Below, in pieces: positions 24,113 through 37,674 of a stretch of DNA of 64,000 nucleotides. The DNA comes from Schoenoplectus triqueter (lineage: Eukaryota > Streptophyta > Magnoliopsida > Poales > Cyperaceae). The first letter of the stretch is position 1; each line of letters starts with the position of its first letter. The notes below the pieces were generated by a model. The model ran no database searches and was not told the origin of the DNA. It worked only from the letters and a program-made list of their open reading frames with translations. The stretch is taken from positions 36,001 to 100,000 of the forward strand of contig CAXKVV010002173.1 of assembly GCA_964058805.1 (NCBI GenBank), written 5' to 3'. Both the position numbers and the translations under genes were made by a program.

Positions 24113-24576
24113 ACGGACTCGGCACCGCCGAAAACGAGTCCGGGCGCGCAAAACGTGAAAACGGGACCCGACGCACTCGGCACCGCCGAAAATGAGTCCG
24201 GGCGCGCAAAACGTGAAAACGGGACCCGACGCACTCGGCACCGCCGAAAACGTGTCCGGGCGCGCAAAACGTGAAAACGGGACCCGACGCACTCGGCACC
24301 GCCGAAAACGAGTCCGGGCGCGCAAAACGTGAAAACGGGACCCGACGCACTCGGCACCGCCGAAAACGAGTCCGGGCGCGCAAAACGTGAAAACGGGACC
24401 CGACGCACTCGGCACCGCCGAAAACGAGTCCGGGCGCGCAAAACGTGAAAACGGGACCCGACGCATTCGGCACCGCCGAAAACGATTCCGGGCGCGCAAA
24501 ACGTGAAAACGGGACCCGACGAACTCGGTACCGCCGAAAATGAGTCCGAGCGCGCAAAACGTGAAAACGGGACCCG
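24113..24576 (+). repeat. 464-bp eight-monomer sub-unit, copy 2
   Basis: Second copy, beginning at ACGGACTCGG (24113), which recurs again at 24577. It differs from copy 1 by a few bases, for example AAACGGG against AAACAGG at 23935 and GAACTCGG against GCACTCGG near 24522. Confidence 0.85.
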
Positions 24577-27341
24577 ACGGACTCGGCACCGCCGAAAACG
24601 AGTCCGGGCGCGCAAAACGTGAAAACGGGACCCGACGCACTCGGCACCGCCGAAAACGAGTCCGGGCGCGCAAAACGTGAAAACGGGACCCGACGCACTC
24701 GGCACCGCCGAAAACGAGTCCGGGCGCGCAAAACGTGAAATCGGGACCCGACGCACTCGGCATCGCCGAAAACGAGTCCGATCGCGCAAAACGTGAAAAC
24801 GGGACCCGACGCACTCGGCACCGCCGAAAACGAGTCCGGGCGCGCAAAACGTGAAAACGGGACCCGACGCACCGGGCACCGCCGAAAATGAGTCCGGGGG
24901 CGCAAAACGTGAAAACGGGACCCGACGCACCGGGCACCGCCGAAAACGAGTTCGGGAGCGCAAAACGAGAAAACGGGACCCGACGCACGCGGCACCGCCG
25001 AAAACGAGTCCGGGAGCGCAAAACGTGAAAACGGGACCCGAGCACCGGGCACCGCCGAAAACGAGTATGGGCGCGCCAAACGTGAAAACGGGACCCGACG
25101 CACTCGGCACCGCCGAAAACGAGTCCGGGCGCGCAAAACGTGAAAACGGGACCCGACGCACTCGGCACCGGAGAAAACGTGTCCGGGCGCGCAAAACGTG
25201 AAAACGGGACCCGACGCACTCGGCACCGGAGAAAACGAGTCCGGGCGCGCAAAACGTGAAAACGGGACCCGACGCACTCGGCACCGCCGAAAAACGAGTC
25301 ACGACGCGCAAAACGTGAAATCGGGACCCGAATCTCTCGACACCGCCGCAAAACGAGTCCGGGCGCGCAAAACGTAAAAACGGGACCCGACGCACTCGGT
25401 CCCCGGAGAAAACGAGTCACGGCGCGCAAAACGTGAAATCGAGACCCGACGCACTCGGCACCGCCGAAAACGAGTCCGGGCGCGCAAAACGTGAAAACGG
25501 GACCCGACGCACTCGGCACCGCCGAAAACGAGTCCGGTCACGCAAAACGTGAAAACGGGACCCGACGCACTCGGCACCGCCGAAAACGAGTCCGGGGGCG
25601 CAAAACGTGAAAGCGGGACTCGACGCACTCGGCACCGCCGAAAACGAGTCCGGGCGCGCAAAACGTGAAAGCGGGACCCGACGCACTCGGCACCGCCGAA
25701 AACGAGTCCGTGCGCGCAAAACGTGAAAACGGGACCCGACGCACTCGGCATCGCCGAAAACGAGTCCGATCGCGCAAAACGTGAAAACGGGACCCGACGC
25801 ACTCGGCACCGCCGAAAACGAGTCCGGGGGCGCAAAACGTGAAAACGGCACCCGACGCACACGGCACCTCCGAAAACGAGTCCGGGCACGCAAAACGTGA
25901 AAACGGGACCCGACGCACTCGGCACCGCCGAAAACGAGTCCGGCGCGCAAAACGTGAAAACGGCACCCGACCCACTCCGCACCGCCGAAAACGAGTCGTG
26001 GCGCGCAAAACGTTAAATCGGGACCCGAATCTCTCGACACCGCCGCAAAACGTAAAAACGGGACTCGGCACCGCCGAAAACGAGTGCGGGAGCGCAAAAC
26101 TTGAAAACGGGACCCGACGCACTCCGCACCGCCCAAAATGAGTCCGGGCGGGCAAAACGTGAAAACGGGACCCGACGCATTCGGCACCGCCGAAAATGAG
26201 TCCGGGCGCGCAAAACATGACAACGGGACCCGACGAAATCGGCACCGCCGAAAAACGAGTCACGGCGCGCAAAACGTGAAATCGGGACCCGAATCTATCG
26301 ACACCGCCGAAAACGAGACTGGCGTGCAAAATGTGAAAACGGGACCCGACGCACTCGGCACCGCCGAAAACGAGTCTGGGGGCGCAAAACGTGAAAACGG
26401 GACCCGACGCACTCGGCACCGCCGAAAACGATTCGTGGCGCGCAAAACGTGAAAACGGGACCCGACGCACTCGGCACCGCCGAAAACGAGTCCTCGCGCG
26501 CAAAACGTGAAAAGGGCACAAGACGCACTCGGCACCGCCGAAAACGAGTCCTTGCGCGCAAAACATGAAAACGGGACCCGACGCACGCGGCACCGGAGAA
26601 AACGTGTCCGGGCGCGTAAAACGTGAAAACGGGACCCGACGCACTCGGCACCGCCGAAAACGAGTCCGGGCGCGCAAAACGTGAAAACGGGACCCGACGC
26701 ACTCGGCACCGCCGAAAACGAGTCCGGGCGCGCAAAACGTGAAAACGGGACCCGACGCACTCGGCACCGCCGAAAACGAGTCCGGGCGCGCAAAACGTGA
26801 AAACGGGACCGGACGGACTCGGCACCGCCGAAAACGAGTCCGGGCGCGCAAAACGTGAAAACGGGACCCGACGCACTCGGCACCGGAGAAAAGGAGTCCG
26901 GGCGCGCAAAACGTGAAAACGGGACCCGACGCACTCGGCACCGCCGAAAACGAGTCCGGGCGCGCAAAACGTGAAAACGGGACCCGACGCACTCGGCACC
27001 GTCGAAAAGGAGTCCGGGCGCGCAAAACGTGAAAACGGGACCCGACGCACTCGGTACCGTCGAAAACGAGTCCTGGCGCGCAAAACGTGAAAACGGGACT
27101 CGACGCACTCGGCACCGGAGAAAAGGAGTCCGGGCGCGCAAAACGTGAAAACGGGACCCGACGCACTCGGCACCTCCGAAAACGAGTCCGGGCGCGCAAA
27201 ACGTGAAAACGGGACCCGACGCACTCGGCACCGCCGAAAACGAGTCCGGCGCGCAAAACGTGAAAACGGCACCCGACCCACTCCGCACCGCCGAAAACGA
27301 GTCGTGGCGCGCAAAACGTGAAATCGGGACCCGAATCTCTC

Positions 27342-30300
27342 AGCACCGCCGCAAAACGTAAAAACGGGACCCGACGCACTCGGCAGCGCAGAAAACGAGT
27401 GCGGGAGCGCAAAACTTGAAAACGGGACCCGACGCACTCGGCACCGCCGAAAATGAGTCCCTGAGCGCAAAACGTGAAAACGGGACCCGACGCACTCTGC
27501 ACCGCCCAAAACGAGTCCGGGCGCGCAAAACGTGAAAACGGGACCCGACGCATTCGGCACCGCCGAAAACGAGTCCGGGCGCGCAAAACATGAAAACGGG
27601 ACCCGACGAACTCGGCACCACCGAAAAACGACTCACGGCGCGCAAAACGTGAAATCGGGACCCGAATCTATCGACACCGCCGAAAACGAGACGGGCGTGC
27701 AAAATGAGAAAACGGGAACCGACGCACTCGGCACCGCCGAAAACGAGTCCGGGCGCGCAAAACGTGAAAACGGGACCCGACGCACCGGGCACCGCCGAAA
27801 ATGAGTCCGGGGGCGCAAAACGTGAAAACGGGACCCGACGCACTTGGCACCGCCGAAAACGAGTTCGGGAGCGCAAAACGAGAAAACGGGACCCGACGCA
27901 CGCGGCACCGCCGAAAACGAGTCCGGGAGCGCAAAACGTGAAAACGGGACCCGAGCACCGGGCACCGCCGAAAACGAGTATGGGCGCGCCAAACGTGAAA
28001 ACGGGACCCGACGCACTCGGCACCGCCGAAAACGAGTCCGGGCGCGCAAAACGTGAAAACGGGACCCGACGCACTCGGCACCGGAGAAAACGTGTCCGGG
28101 CGCGCAAAACGTGAAAACGGGACCCGACGCACTCGGCACCGGAGAAAACGAGTCCGGGCGCGCAAAACGTGAAAACGGGACCCGACGCACTCGGCACCGC
28201 CGAAAAACGAGTCACGACGCGCAAAACGTGAAATCGGGACCCGAATCTCTCGACACCGCCGCAAAACGAGTCCGGGCGCGCAAAACGTAAAAACGGGACC
28301 CGACGCACTCGGCACCGGAGAAAACGAGTCACGGCGCGCAAAACGTGAAATCGAGACCCGACGCACTCGGCACCGCCGAAAACGAGTCCGGGCGCGCAAA
28401 ACGTGAAAACGGGACCCGACGCACTCGGCACCGCCGAAAACGAGTCCGGTCACGCAAAACGTGAAAACGGGACCCGACGCACTCGGCACCGCCGAAAACG
28501 AGTCCGGGGGCGCAAAACGTGAAAGCGGGACCCGACGCACTCGGCACCGCCGAAAACGAGTCCGGGCGCGCAAAACGTGAAAGCGGGACCCGACGCACTC
28601 GGCACCGCCGAAAACGAGTCCGGGCGCGCAAAACGTGAAAACGGGACCCGACGCACTCGGCACCGCCGAAAACGAGTCCGTGCGCGCAAAACGTGAAAAC
28701 GGGACCCGACGCACTCGGCATCGCCGAAAACGAGTCCGATCGCGCAAAACGTGAAAACGGGACCCGACGCACTCGGCACCGCCGAAAACGAGTCCGGGGG
28801 CGCAAAACGTGAAAACGGCACCCGACGCACACGGCACCTCCGAAAACGAGTCCGGGCGCGCAAAACGTGAAAACGGGACCCGACGCACTCGGCACCGCCG
28901 AAAACGAGTCCGGCGCGCAAAACGTGAAAACGGCACCCGACCCACTCCGCACCGCCGAAAACGAGTCGTGGCGCGCAAAACGTTAAATCGGGACCCGAAT
29001 CTCTCGACACCGCCGCAAAACGTAAAAACGGGACTCGGCACCGCCGAAAACGAGTGCGGGAGCATAAAACTTGAAAACGGGACCCGACGCACTCCGCACC
29101 GCCCAAAATGAGTCCGGGCGGGCAAAACGTGAAAACGGGACCCGACGCATTCGGCACCGCCAAAAATGAGTCCGGGCGCGCAAAACATGACAACGGGACC
29201 CGACGAAATCGGCACCGCCGAAAAACGAGTCACGGCGCGCAAAACGTGAAATCGGGACCCGAATCTATCGACACCGCCGAAAACGAGACTGGCGTGCAAA
29301 ATGTGAAAACGGGACCCGACGCACTCGGCACCGCCGAAAACGAGTCCGGGGGCGCAAAACGTGAAAACGGGACCCGACGCACTCGGCACCGCCGAAAACG
29401 ATTCGTGGCGCGCAAAACGTGAAAACGGGACCCGACGCACTCGGCACCGCCGAAAACGAGTCCTCGCGCGCAAAACGTGAAAAGGGCACAAGACGCACTC
29501 GGCACCGCCGAAAACGAGTCCTTGCGCGCAAAACATGAAAACGGGACCCGACGCACGCGGCACCGGAGAAAACGTGTCCGGGCGCGTAAAACGTGAAAAC
29601 GGGACCCGACGCACTCGGCACCGCCGAAAACGAGTCCGGGCGCGCAAAACGTGAAAACGGGACCCGACGCACTCGGCACCGCCGAAAACGAGTCCGGGCG
29701 CGCAAAACGTGAAAACGGGACCCGACGCACTCGGCACCGCCGAAAACGAGTCCGGGCGCGCAAAACGTGAAAACGGGACCCGACGGACTCGGCACCGCCG
29801 AAAACGAGTCCGGGCGCGCAAAACGTGAAAACGGGACCCGACGCACTCGGCACCGTCGAAAAGGAGTCCGGGCGCGCAAAACGTGAAAACGGGACCCGAC
29901 GCACTCGGCACCGCCGAAAACGAGTCCGGGCGCGCAAAACGTGAAAACGGGACCCGACGCACTCGGCATCGCCGAAAACGAGTCCGATCGCGCAAAACGT
30001 GAAAACGGGACCCGACGCACTCGGCACCGCCGAAAACGAGTCCGGGGGCGCAAAACGTGAAAACGGCACCCGACGCACACGGCACCTCCGAAAACGAGTC
30101 CGGGCGCGCAAAACGTGAAAACGGGACCCGACGCACTCGGCACCGCCGAAAACGAGTCCGGCGCGCAAAACGTGAAAACGGCACCCGACCCACTCCGCAC
30201 CGCCGAAAACGAGTCGTGGCGCGCAAAACGTTAAATCGGGACCCGAATCTCTCGACACCGCCGCAAAACGTAAAAACGGGACTCGGCACCGCCGAAAACG

Positions 30301-31559
30301 AGTGCGGGAGCGCAAAACTTGAAAACGGGACCCGACGCACTCCGCACCGCCCAAAATGAGTCCGGGCGGGCAAAACGTGAAAACGGGACCCGACGCATTC
30401 GGCACCGCCGAAAATGAGTCCGGGCGCGCAAAACATGACAACGGGACCCGACGAAATCGGCACCGCCGAAAAACGAGTCACGGCGCGCAAAACGTGAAAT
30501 CGGGACCCGAATCTATCGACACCGCCGAAAACGAGACTGGCGTGCAAAATGTGAAAACGGGACCCGACGCACTCGGCACCGCCGAAAACGAGTCTGGGGG
30601 CGCAAAACGTGAAAACGGGACCCGACGCACTCGGCACCGCCGAAAACGATTCGTGGCGCGCAAAACGTGAAAACGGGACCCGACGCACTCGGCACCGCCG
30701 AAAACGAGTCCTCGCGCGCAAAACGTGAAAAGGGCACAAGACGCACTCGGCACCGCCGAAAACGAGTCCTTGCGCGCAAAACATGAAAACGGGACCCGAC
30801 GCACGCGGCACCGGAGAAAACGTGTCCGGGCGCGTAAAACGTGAAAACGGGACCCGACGCACTCGGCACCGCCGAAAACGAGTCCGGGCGCGCAAAACGT
30901 GAAAACGGGACCCGACGCACTCGGCACCGCCGAAAACGAGTCCGGGCGCGCAAAACGTGAAAACGGGACCCGACGCACTCGGCACCGCCGAAAACGAGTC
31001 CGGGCGCGCAAAACGTGAAAACGGGACCCGACGGACTCGGCACCGCCGAAAACGAGTCCGGGCGCGCAAAACGTGAAAACGGGACCCGACGCACTCGGCA
31101 CCGGAGAAAAGGAGTCCGGGCGCGCAAAACGTGAAAACGGGACCCGACGCACTCGGCACCGCCGAAAACGAGTCCGGGCGCGCAAAACGTGAAAACGGGA
31201 CCCGACGCACTCGGCACCGTCGAAAAGGAGTCCGGGCGCGCAAAACGTGAAAACGGGACCCGACGCACTCGGTACCGTCGAAAAAGAGTCCTGGCGCGCA
31301 AAACGTGAAAACGGGACTCGACGCACTCGGCACCGGAGAAAAGGAGTCCGGGCGCGCAAAACGTGAAAACGGGACCCGACGCACTCGGCACCTCCGAAAA
31401 CGAGTCCGGGCGCGCAAAACGTGAAAACGGGACCCGACGCACTCGGCACCGCCGAAAACGAGTCCGGCGCGCAAAACGTGAAAACGGCACCCGACCCACT
31501 CCGCACCGCCGAAAACGAGTCGTGGCGCGCAAAACGTGAAATCGGGACCCGAATCTCTC
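27342..31559 (+). repeat. Higher-order unit H1 (4,218 bp)
   Basis: Starts at the marker (CAGCACC form) and ends where it recurs at 31560. It contains both 1,248-bp subrepeats (about 28681-29928 and 29929-31176). Its internal marker pair at 28809 and 30057 lies 1,467 and 2,715 bp from the unit start, as in U1. Confidence 0.87.
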
Positions 31560-34530
31560 AGCACCGCCGCAAAACGTAAAAACGGGACCCGACGCACTCG
31601 GCAGCGCAGAAAACGAGTGCGGGAGCGCAAAACTTGAAAACGGGACCCGACGCACTCGGCACCGCCGAAAATGAGTCCCTGAGCGCAAAACGTGAAAACG
31701 GGACCCGACGCACTCCGCACCGCCCAAAACGAGTCCGGGCGCGCAAAACGTGAAAACGGGACCCGACGCATTCGGCACCGCCGAAAACGAGTCCGGGCGC
31801 GCAAAACATGAAAACGGGACCCGACGAACTCGGCACCACCGAAAAACGACTCACGGCGCGCAAAACGTGAAATCGGGACCCGAATCTATCGACACCGCCG
31901 AAAACGAGACGGGCGTGCAAAATGAGAAAACGGGAACCGACGCACTCGGCACCGCCGAAAACGAGTCCGGGCGCGCAAAACGTGAAAACGGGACCCGACG
32001 CACCGGGCACCGCCGAAAATGAGTCCGGGCGCGCAAAACGTGAAAACGGGACCCGACGCACTCGGCACCGGAGAAAACGTGTCCGGGCGCGCAAAACGTG
32101 AAAACGGGACCCGACGCACTCGGCACCGGAGAAAACGAGTCCGGGCGCGCAAAACGTGAAAACGGGACCCGACGCACTCGGCACCGCCGAAAAATGAGTC
32201 ACGACGCGCAAAACGTGAAATCGGGACCCGAATCTCTCGACACCGCCGCAAAACGAGTCCGGGCGCGCAAAACGTAAAAACGGGACCCGACGCACTCGGC
32301 ACCGGAGAAAACGAGTCACGGCGCGCAAAACGTGAAATCGAGACCCGACGCACTCGGCACCGCCGAAAACGAGTCCGGGCGCGCAAAACGTGAAAACGGG
32401 ACCCGACGCACTCGGCACCGCCGAAAACGAGTCCGGTCACGCAAAACGTGAAAACGGGACCCGACGCACTCGGCACCGCCGAAAACGAGTCCGGGCGCCC
32501 AAAACGTGAAAACGGGACCCGACGCACTCGGCACCGTCGAAAAGGAGTCCGGGCGCGCAAAACGTGAAAACGGGACCCGACGCACTCGGCACCGCCGAAA
32601 ACGAGTCCGGGCGCGCAAAACGTGAAAACGGGACCCGACGCACTCGGCACCGCCGAAAACGAGTCCGGGCGCGCAAAACGTGAAAACGGGACCCGACGCA
32701 CTCGGCACCGCCGAAAACGAGTCCGGGCGCGCAAAACGTGAAAACGGGACCCGACGGACTCGGCACCGCCGAAAACGAGTCCGGGCGCGCAAAACGTGAA
32801 AACGGGACCCGACGCACTCGGCACCGTCGAAAAGGAGTCCGGGCGCGCAAAACGTGAAAACGGGACCCGACGCACTCGGCACCGCCGAAAACGAGTCCGG
32901 GCGCGCAAAACGTGAAAACGGGACCCGACGCACTCGGCATCGCCGAAAACGAGTCCGATCGCGCAAAACGTGAAAACGGGACCCGACGCACTCGGCACCG
33001 CCGAAAACGAGTCCGGGGGCGCAAAACGTGAAAACGGCACCCGACGCACACGGCACCTCCGAAAACGAGTCCGGGCGCGCAAAACGTGAAAACGGGACCC
33101 GACGCACTCGGCACCGCCGAAAACGAGTCCGGCGCGCAAAACGTGAAAACGGCACCCGACCCACTCCGCACCGCCGAAAACGAGTCGTGGCGCGCAAAAC
33201 TTTAAATCGGGACCCGAATCTCTCGACACCGCCGCAAAACGTAAAAACGGGACTCGGCACCGCCGAAAACGAGTGCGGGAGCGCAAAGCTTGAAAACGGG
33301 ACCCGACGCACTCCGCACCGCCCAAAATGAGTCCGGGCGGGCAAAACGTGAAAACGGGACCCGACGCATTCGGCACCGCCGAAAATGAGTCCGGGCGCGC
33401 AAAACATGACAACGGGACCCGACGAAATCGGCACCGCCGAAAAACGAGTCACGGCGCGCAAAACGTGAAATCGGGACCCGAATCTATCGACACCGCCGAA
33501 AACGAGACTGGCGTGCAAAATGTGAAAACGGGACCCGACGCACTCGGCACCGCCGAAAACGAGTCTGGGGGCGCAAAACGTGAAAACGGGACCCGACGCA
33601 CTCGGCACCGCCGAAAACGATTCGTGGCGCGCAAAACGTGAAAACGGGACCCGACGCACTCGGCACCGCCGAAAACGAGTCCTCGCGCGCAAAACGTGAA
33701 AAGGGCACAAGACGCACTCGGCACCGCCGAAAACGAGTCCTTGCGCGCAAAACATGAAAACGGGACCCGACGCACGCGGCACCGGAGAAAACGTGTCCGG
33801 GCGCGTAAAACGTGAAAACGGGACCCGACGCACTCGGCACCGCCGAAAACGAGTCCGGGCGCGCAAAACGTGAAAACGGGACCCGACGCACTCGGCACCG
33901 CCGAAAACGAGTCCGGGCGCGCAAAACGTGAAAACGGGACCCGACGCACTCGGCACCGCCGAAAACGAGTCCGGGCGCGCAAAACGTGAAAACGGGACCC
34001 GACGGACTCGGCACCGCCGAAAACGAGTCCGGGCGCGCAAAACGTGAAAACGGGACCCGACGCACTCGGCACCGGAGAAAAGGAGTCCGGGCGCGCAAAA
34101 CGTGAAAACGGGACCCGACGCACTCGGCACCGCCGAAAACGAGTCCGGGCGCGCAAAACGTGAAAACGGGACCCGACGCACTCGGCACCGTCGAAAAGGA
34201 GTCCGGGCGCGCAAAACGTGAAAACGGGACCCGACGCACTCGGCACCGTCGAAAACGAGTCCTGGCGCGCAAAACGTGAAAACGGGACTCGACGCACTCG
34301 GCACCGGAGAAAAGGAGTCCGGGCGCGCAAAACGTGAAAACGGGACCCGACGCACTCGGCACCTCCGAAAACGAGTCCGGGCGCGCAAAACGTGAAAACG
34401 GGACCCGACGCACTCGGCACCGCCGAAAACGAGTCCGGCGCGCAAAACGTGAAAACGGCACCCGACCCACTCCGCACCGCCGAAAACGAGTCGTGGCGCG
34501 CAAAACGTGAAATCGGGACCCGAATCTCTC
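31560..34530 (+). repeat. Higher-order unit H2, short form (2,971 bp)
   Basis: Same unit type as H1 but with one 1,248-bp subrepeat instead of two: its single marker at 33028 is 1,501 bp before the next unit start, as in H1. Near 32030 a group of monomers present in H1 (CACTTGG, CACGCGG, CCGAGCACCGGG) is missing, and near-consensus monomers around 32.5 kb compensate in length. It carries AAGCTT near 33290 like S2 of U1. Confidence 0.85.
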
Positions 34531-37500
34531 AGCACCGCCGCAAAACGTAAAAACGGGACCCGACGCACTCGGCAGCGCAGAAAACGAGTGCGGGAGCGCA
34601 AAACTTGAAAACGGGACCCGACGCACTCGGCACCGCCGAAAATGAGTCCCTGAGCGCAAAACGTGAAAACGGGACCCGACGCACTCCGCACCGCCCAAAA
34701 CGAGTCCGGGCGCGCAAAACGTGAAAACGGGACCCGACGCATTCGGCACCGCCGAAAACGAGTCCGGGCGCGCAAAACATGAAAACGGGACCCGACGAAC
34801 TCGGCACCACCGAAAAACGACTCACGGCGCGCAAAACGTGAAATCGGGACCCGAATCTATCGACACCGCCGAAAACGAGACGGGCGTGCAAAATGAGAAA
34901 ACGGGAACCGACGCACTCGGCACCGCCGAAAACGAGTCCGGGCGCGCAAAACGTGAAAACGGGACCCGACGCACGCGGCACCGCCGAAAACGAGTCCGGG
35001 AGCGCAAAACGTGAAAACGGGACCCGAGCACCGGGCACCGCCAAAAACGAGTATGGGCGCGCCAAACGTGAAAACGGGACCCGACGCACTCGGCACCGCC
35101 GAAAACGAGTCCGGGCGCGCAAAACGTGAAAACGGGACCCGACGCACTCGGCATCGGAGAAAACGTGTCCGGGCGCGCAAAACGTGAAAACGGGACCCGA
35201 CGCACTCGGCACCGGAGAACACGAGTCCGGGCGCGCAAAACGTGAAAACGGGACCCGACGCACTCGGCACCGCCGAAAAACGAGTCACGACGCGCAAAAC
35301 GTGAAATCGGGACCCGAATCTCTCGACACCGCCGCAAAACGAGTCCGGGCGCGCAAAACGTAAAAACGGGACCCGACGCACTCGGCACCGGAGAAAACGA
35401 GTCACGGCGCGCAAAACGTGAAATCGAGACCCGACGCACTCGGCACCGCCGAAAACGAGTCCGGGCGCGCAAAACGTGAAAACGGGACCCGACGCACTCG
35501 GCACCGCCGAAAACGAGTCCGGTCACGCAAAACGTGAAAACGGGACCCGACGCACTCGGCACCGCCGAAAACGAGTCCGGGGGCGCAAAACGTGAAAGCG
35601 GGACCCGACGCACTCGGCACCGCCGAAAACGAGTCCGGGCGCGCAAAACGTGAAAACGGGACCCGACGCACTCGGCACCGTCGAAAAGGAGTCCGGGCGC
35701 GCAAAACGTGAAAACGGGACCCGACGCACTCGGCACCGCCGAAAACGAGTCCGGGCGCGCAAAACGTGAAAACGGGACCCGACGCACTCGGCACCGCCGA
35801 AAACGAGTCCGGGCGCGCAAAACGTGAAAACGGGACCCGACGCACTCGGCACCGCCGAAAACGAGTCCGGGCGCGCAAAACGTGAAAACGGGACCCGACG
35901 GACTCGGCACCGCCGAAAACGAGTCCGGGCGCGCAAAACGTGAAAACGGGACCCGACGCACTCGGCACCGTCGAAAAGGAGTCCGGGCGCGCAAAACGTG
36001 AAAACGGGACCCGACGCACTCGGCACCGCCGAAAACGAGTCCGGGCGCGCAAAACGTGAAAACGGGACCCGACGCACTCGGCATCGCCGAAAACGAGTCC
36101 GATCGCGCAAAACGTGAAAACGGGACCCGACGCACTCGGCACCGCCGAAAACGAGTCCGGGGGCGCAAAACGTGAAAACGGCACCCGACGCACACGGCAC
36201 CTCCGAAAACGAGTCCGGGCGCGCAAAACGTGAAAACGGGACCCGACGCACTCGGCACCGCCGAAAACGAGTCCGGCGCGCAAAACGTGAAAACGGCACC
36301 CGACCCACTCCGCACCGCCGAAAACGAGTCGTGGCGCGCAAAACGTTAAATCGGGACCCGAATCTCTCGACACCGCCGCAAAACGTAAAAACGGGACTCG
36401 GCACCGCCGAAAACGAGTGCGGGAGCGCAAAACTTGAAAACGGGACCCGACGCACTCCGCACCGCCCAAAATGAGTCCGGGCGGGCAAAACGTGAAAACG
36501 GGACCCGACGCATTCGGCACCGCCGAAAATGAGTCCGGGCGCGCAAAACATGACAACGGGACCCGACGAAATCGGCACCGCCGAAAAACGAGTCACGGCG
36601 CGCAAAACGTGAAATCGGGACCCGAATCTATCGACACCGCCGAAAACGAGACTGGCGTGCAAAATGTGAAAACGGGACCCGACGCACTCGGCACCGCCGA
36701 AAACGAGTCTGGGGGCGCAAAACGTGAAAACGGGACCCGACGCACTCGGCACCGCCGAAAACGATTCGTGGCGCGCAAAACGTGAAAACGGGACCCGACG
36801 CACTCGGCACCGCCGAAAACGAGTCCTCGCGCGCAAAACGTGAAAAGGGCACAAGACGCACTCGGCACCGCCGAAAACGAGTCCTTGCGCGCAAAACATG
36901 AAAACGGGACCCGACGCACGCGGCACCGGAGAAAACGTGTCCGGGCGCGTAAAACGTGAAAACGGGACCCGACGCACTCGGCACCGCCGAAAACGAGTCC
37001 GGGCGCGCAAAACGTGAAAACGGGACCCGACGCACTCGGCACCGCCGAAAACGAGTCCGGGCGCGCAAAACGTGAAAACGGGACCCGACGCACTCGGCAC
37101 CGCCGAAAACGAGTCCGGGCGCGCAAAACGTGAAAACGGGACCCGACGGACTCGGCACCGCCGAAAACGAGTCCGGGCGCGCAAAACGTGAAAACGGGAC
37201 CCGACGCACTCGGCACCGGAGAAAAGGAGTCCGGGCGCGCAAAACGTGAAAACGGGACCCGACGCACTCGGCACCGCCGAAAACGAGTCCGGGCGCGCAA
37301 AACGTGAAAACGGGACCCGACGCACTCGGCACCGTCGAAAAGGAGTCCGGGCGCGCAAAACGTGAAAACGGGACCCGACGCACTCGGCACCGTCGAAAAC
37401 GAGTCCTGGCGCGCAAAACGTGAAAACGGGACTCGACGCACTCGGCACCGGAGAAAAGGAGTCCGGGCGCGCAAAACGTGAAAACGGGACCCGACGCACT

Positions 37501-37674
37501 CGGCACCTCCGAAAACGAGTCCGGGCGCGCAAAACGTGAAAACGGGACCCGACGCACTCGGCACCGCCGAAAACGAGTCCGGCGCGCAAAACGTGAAAAC
37601 GGCACCCGACCCACTCCGCACCGCCGAAAACGAGTCGTGGCGCGCAAAACGTGAAATCGGGACCCGAATCTCTC
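34531..37674 (+). repeat. Higher-order unit H3, short form (3,144 bp)
   Basis: One 1,248-bp subrepeat, as in H2, with its marker at 36172. It is close to three monomers longer than H2 (3,144 against 2,971). Private changes include CATCGGAG near 35153, GGAGAACACG near 35215 and CCAAAAACG near 35041. Confidence 0.85.

Larger units (their letters stand above)
22023..27341 (+). repeat. Mixed higher-order unit M0 (5,319 bp)
   Basis: Right of the junction the sequence follows an H-type unit at offset 6,192 (22617 to 28809; 22916 to 29108) up to about 23.6 kb, with single-base differences such as CCCTACGG at 23590 against CCCGACGG. Then come two copies of a 464-bp unit, then a second H-type segment from about 24.6 kb to the marker at 27342. 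Near 25400 it has a private CGGTCCCCGGAG variant. The marker monomer that starts other units is missing. Confidence 0.8.
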
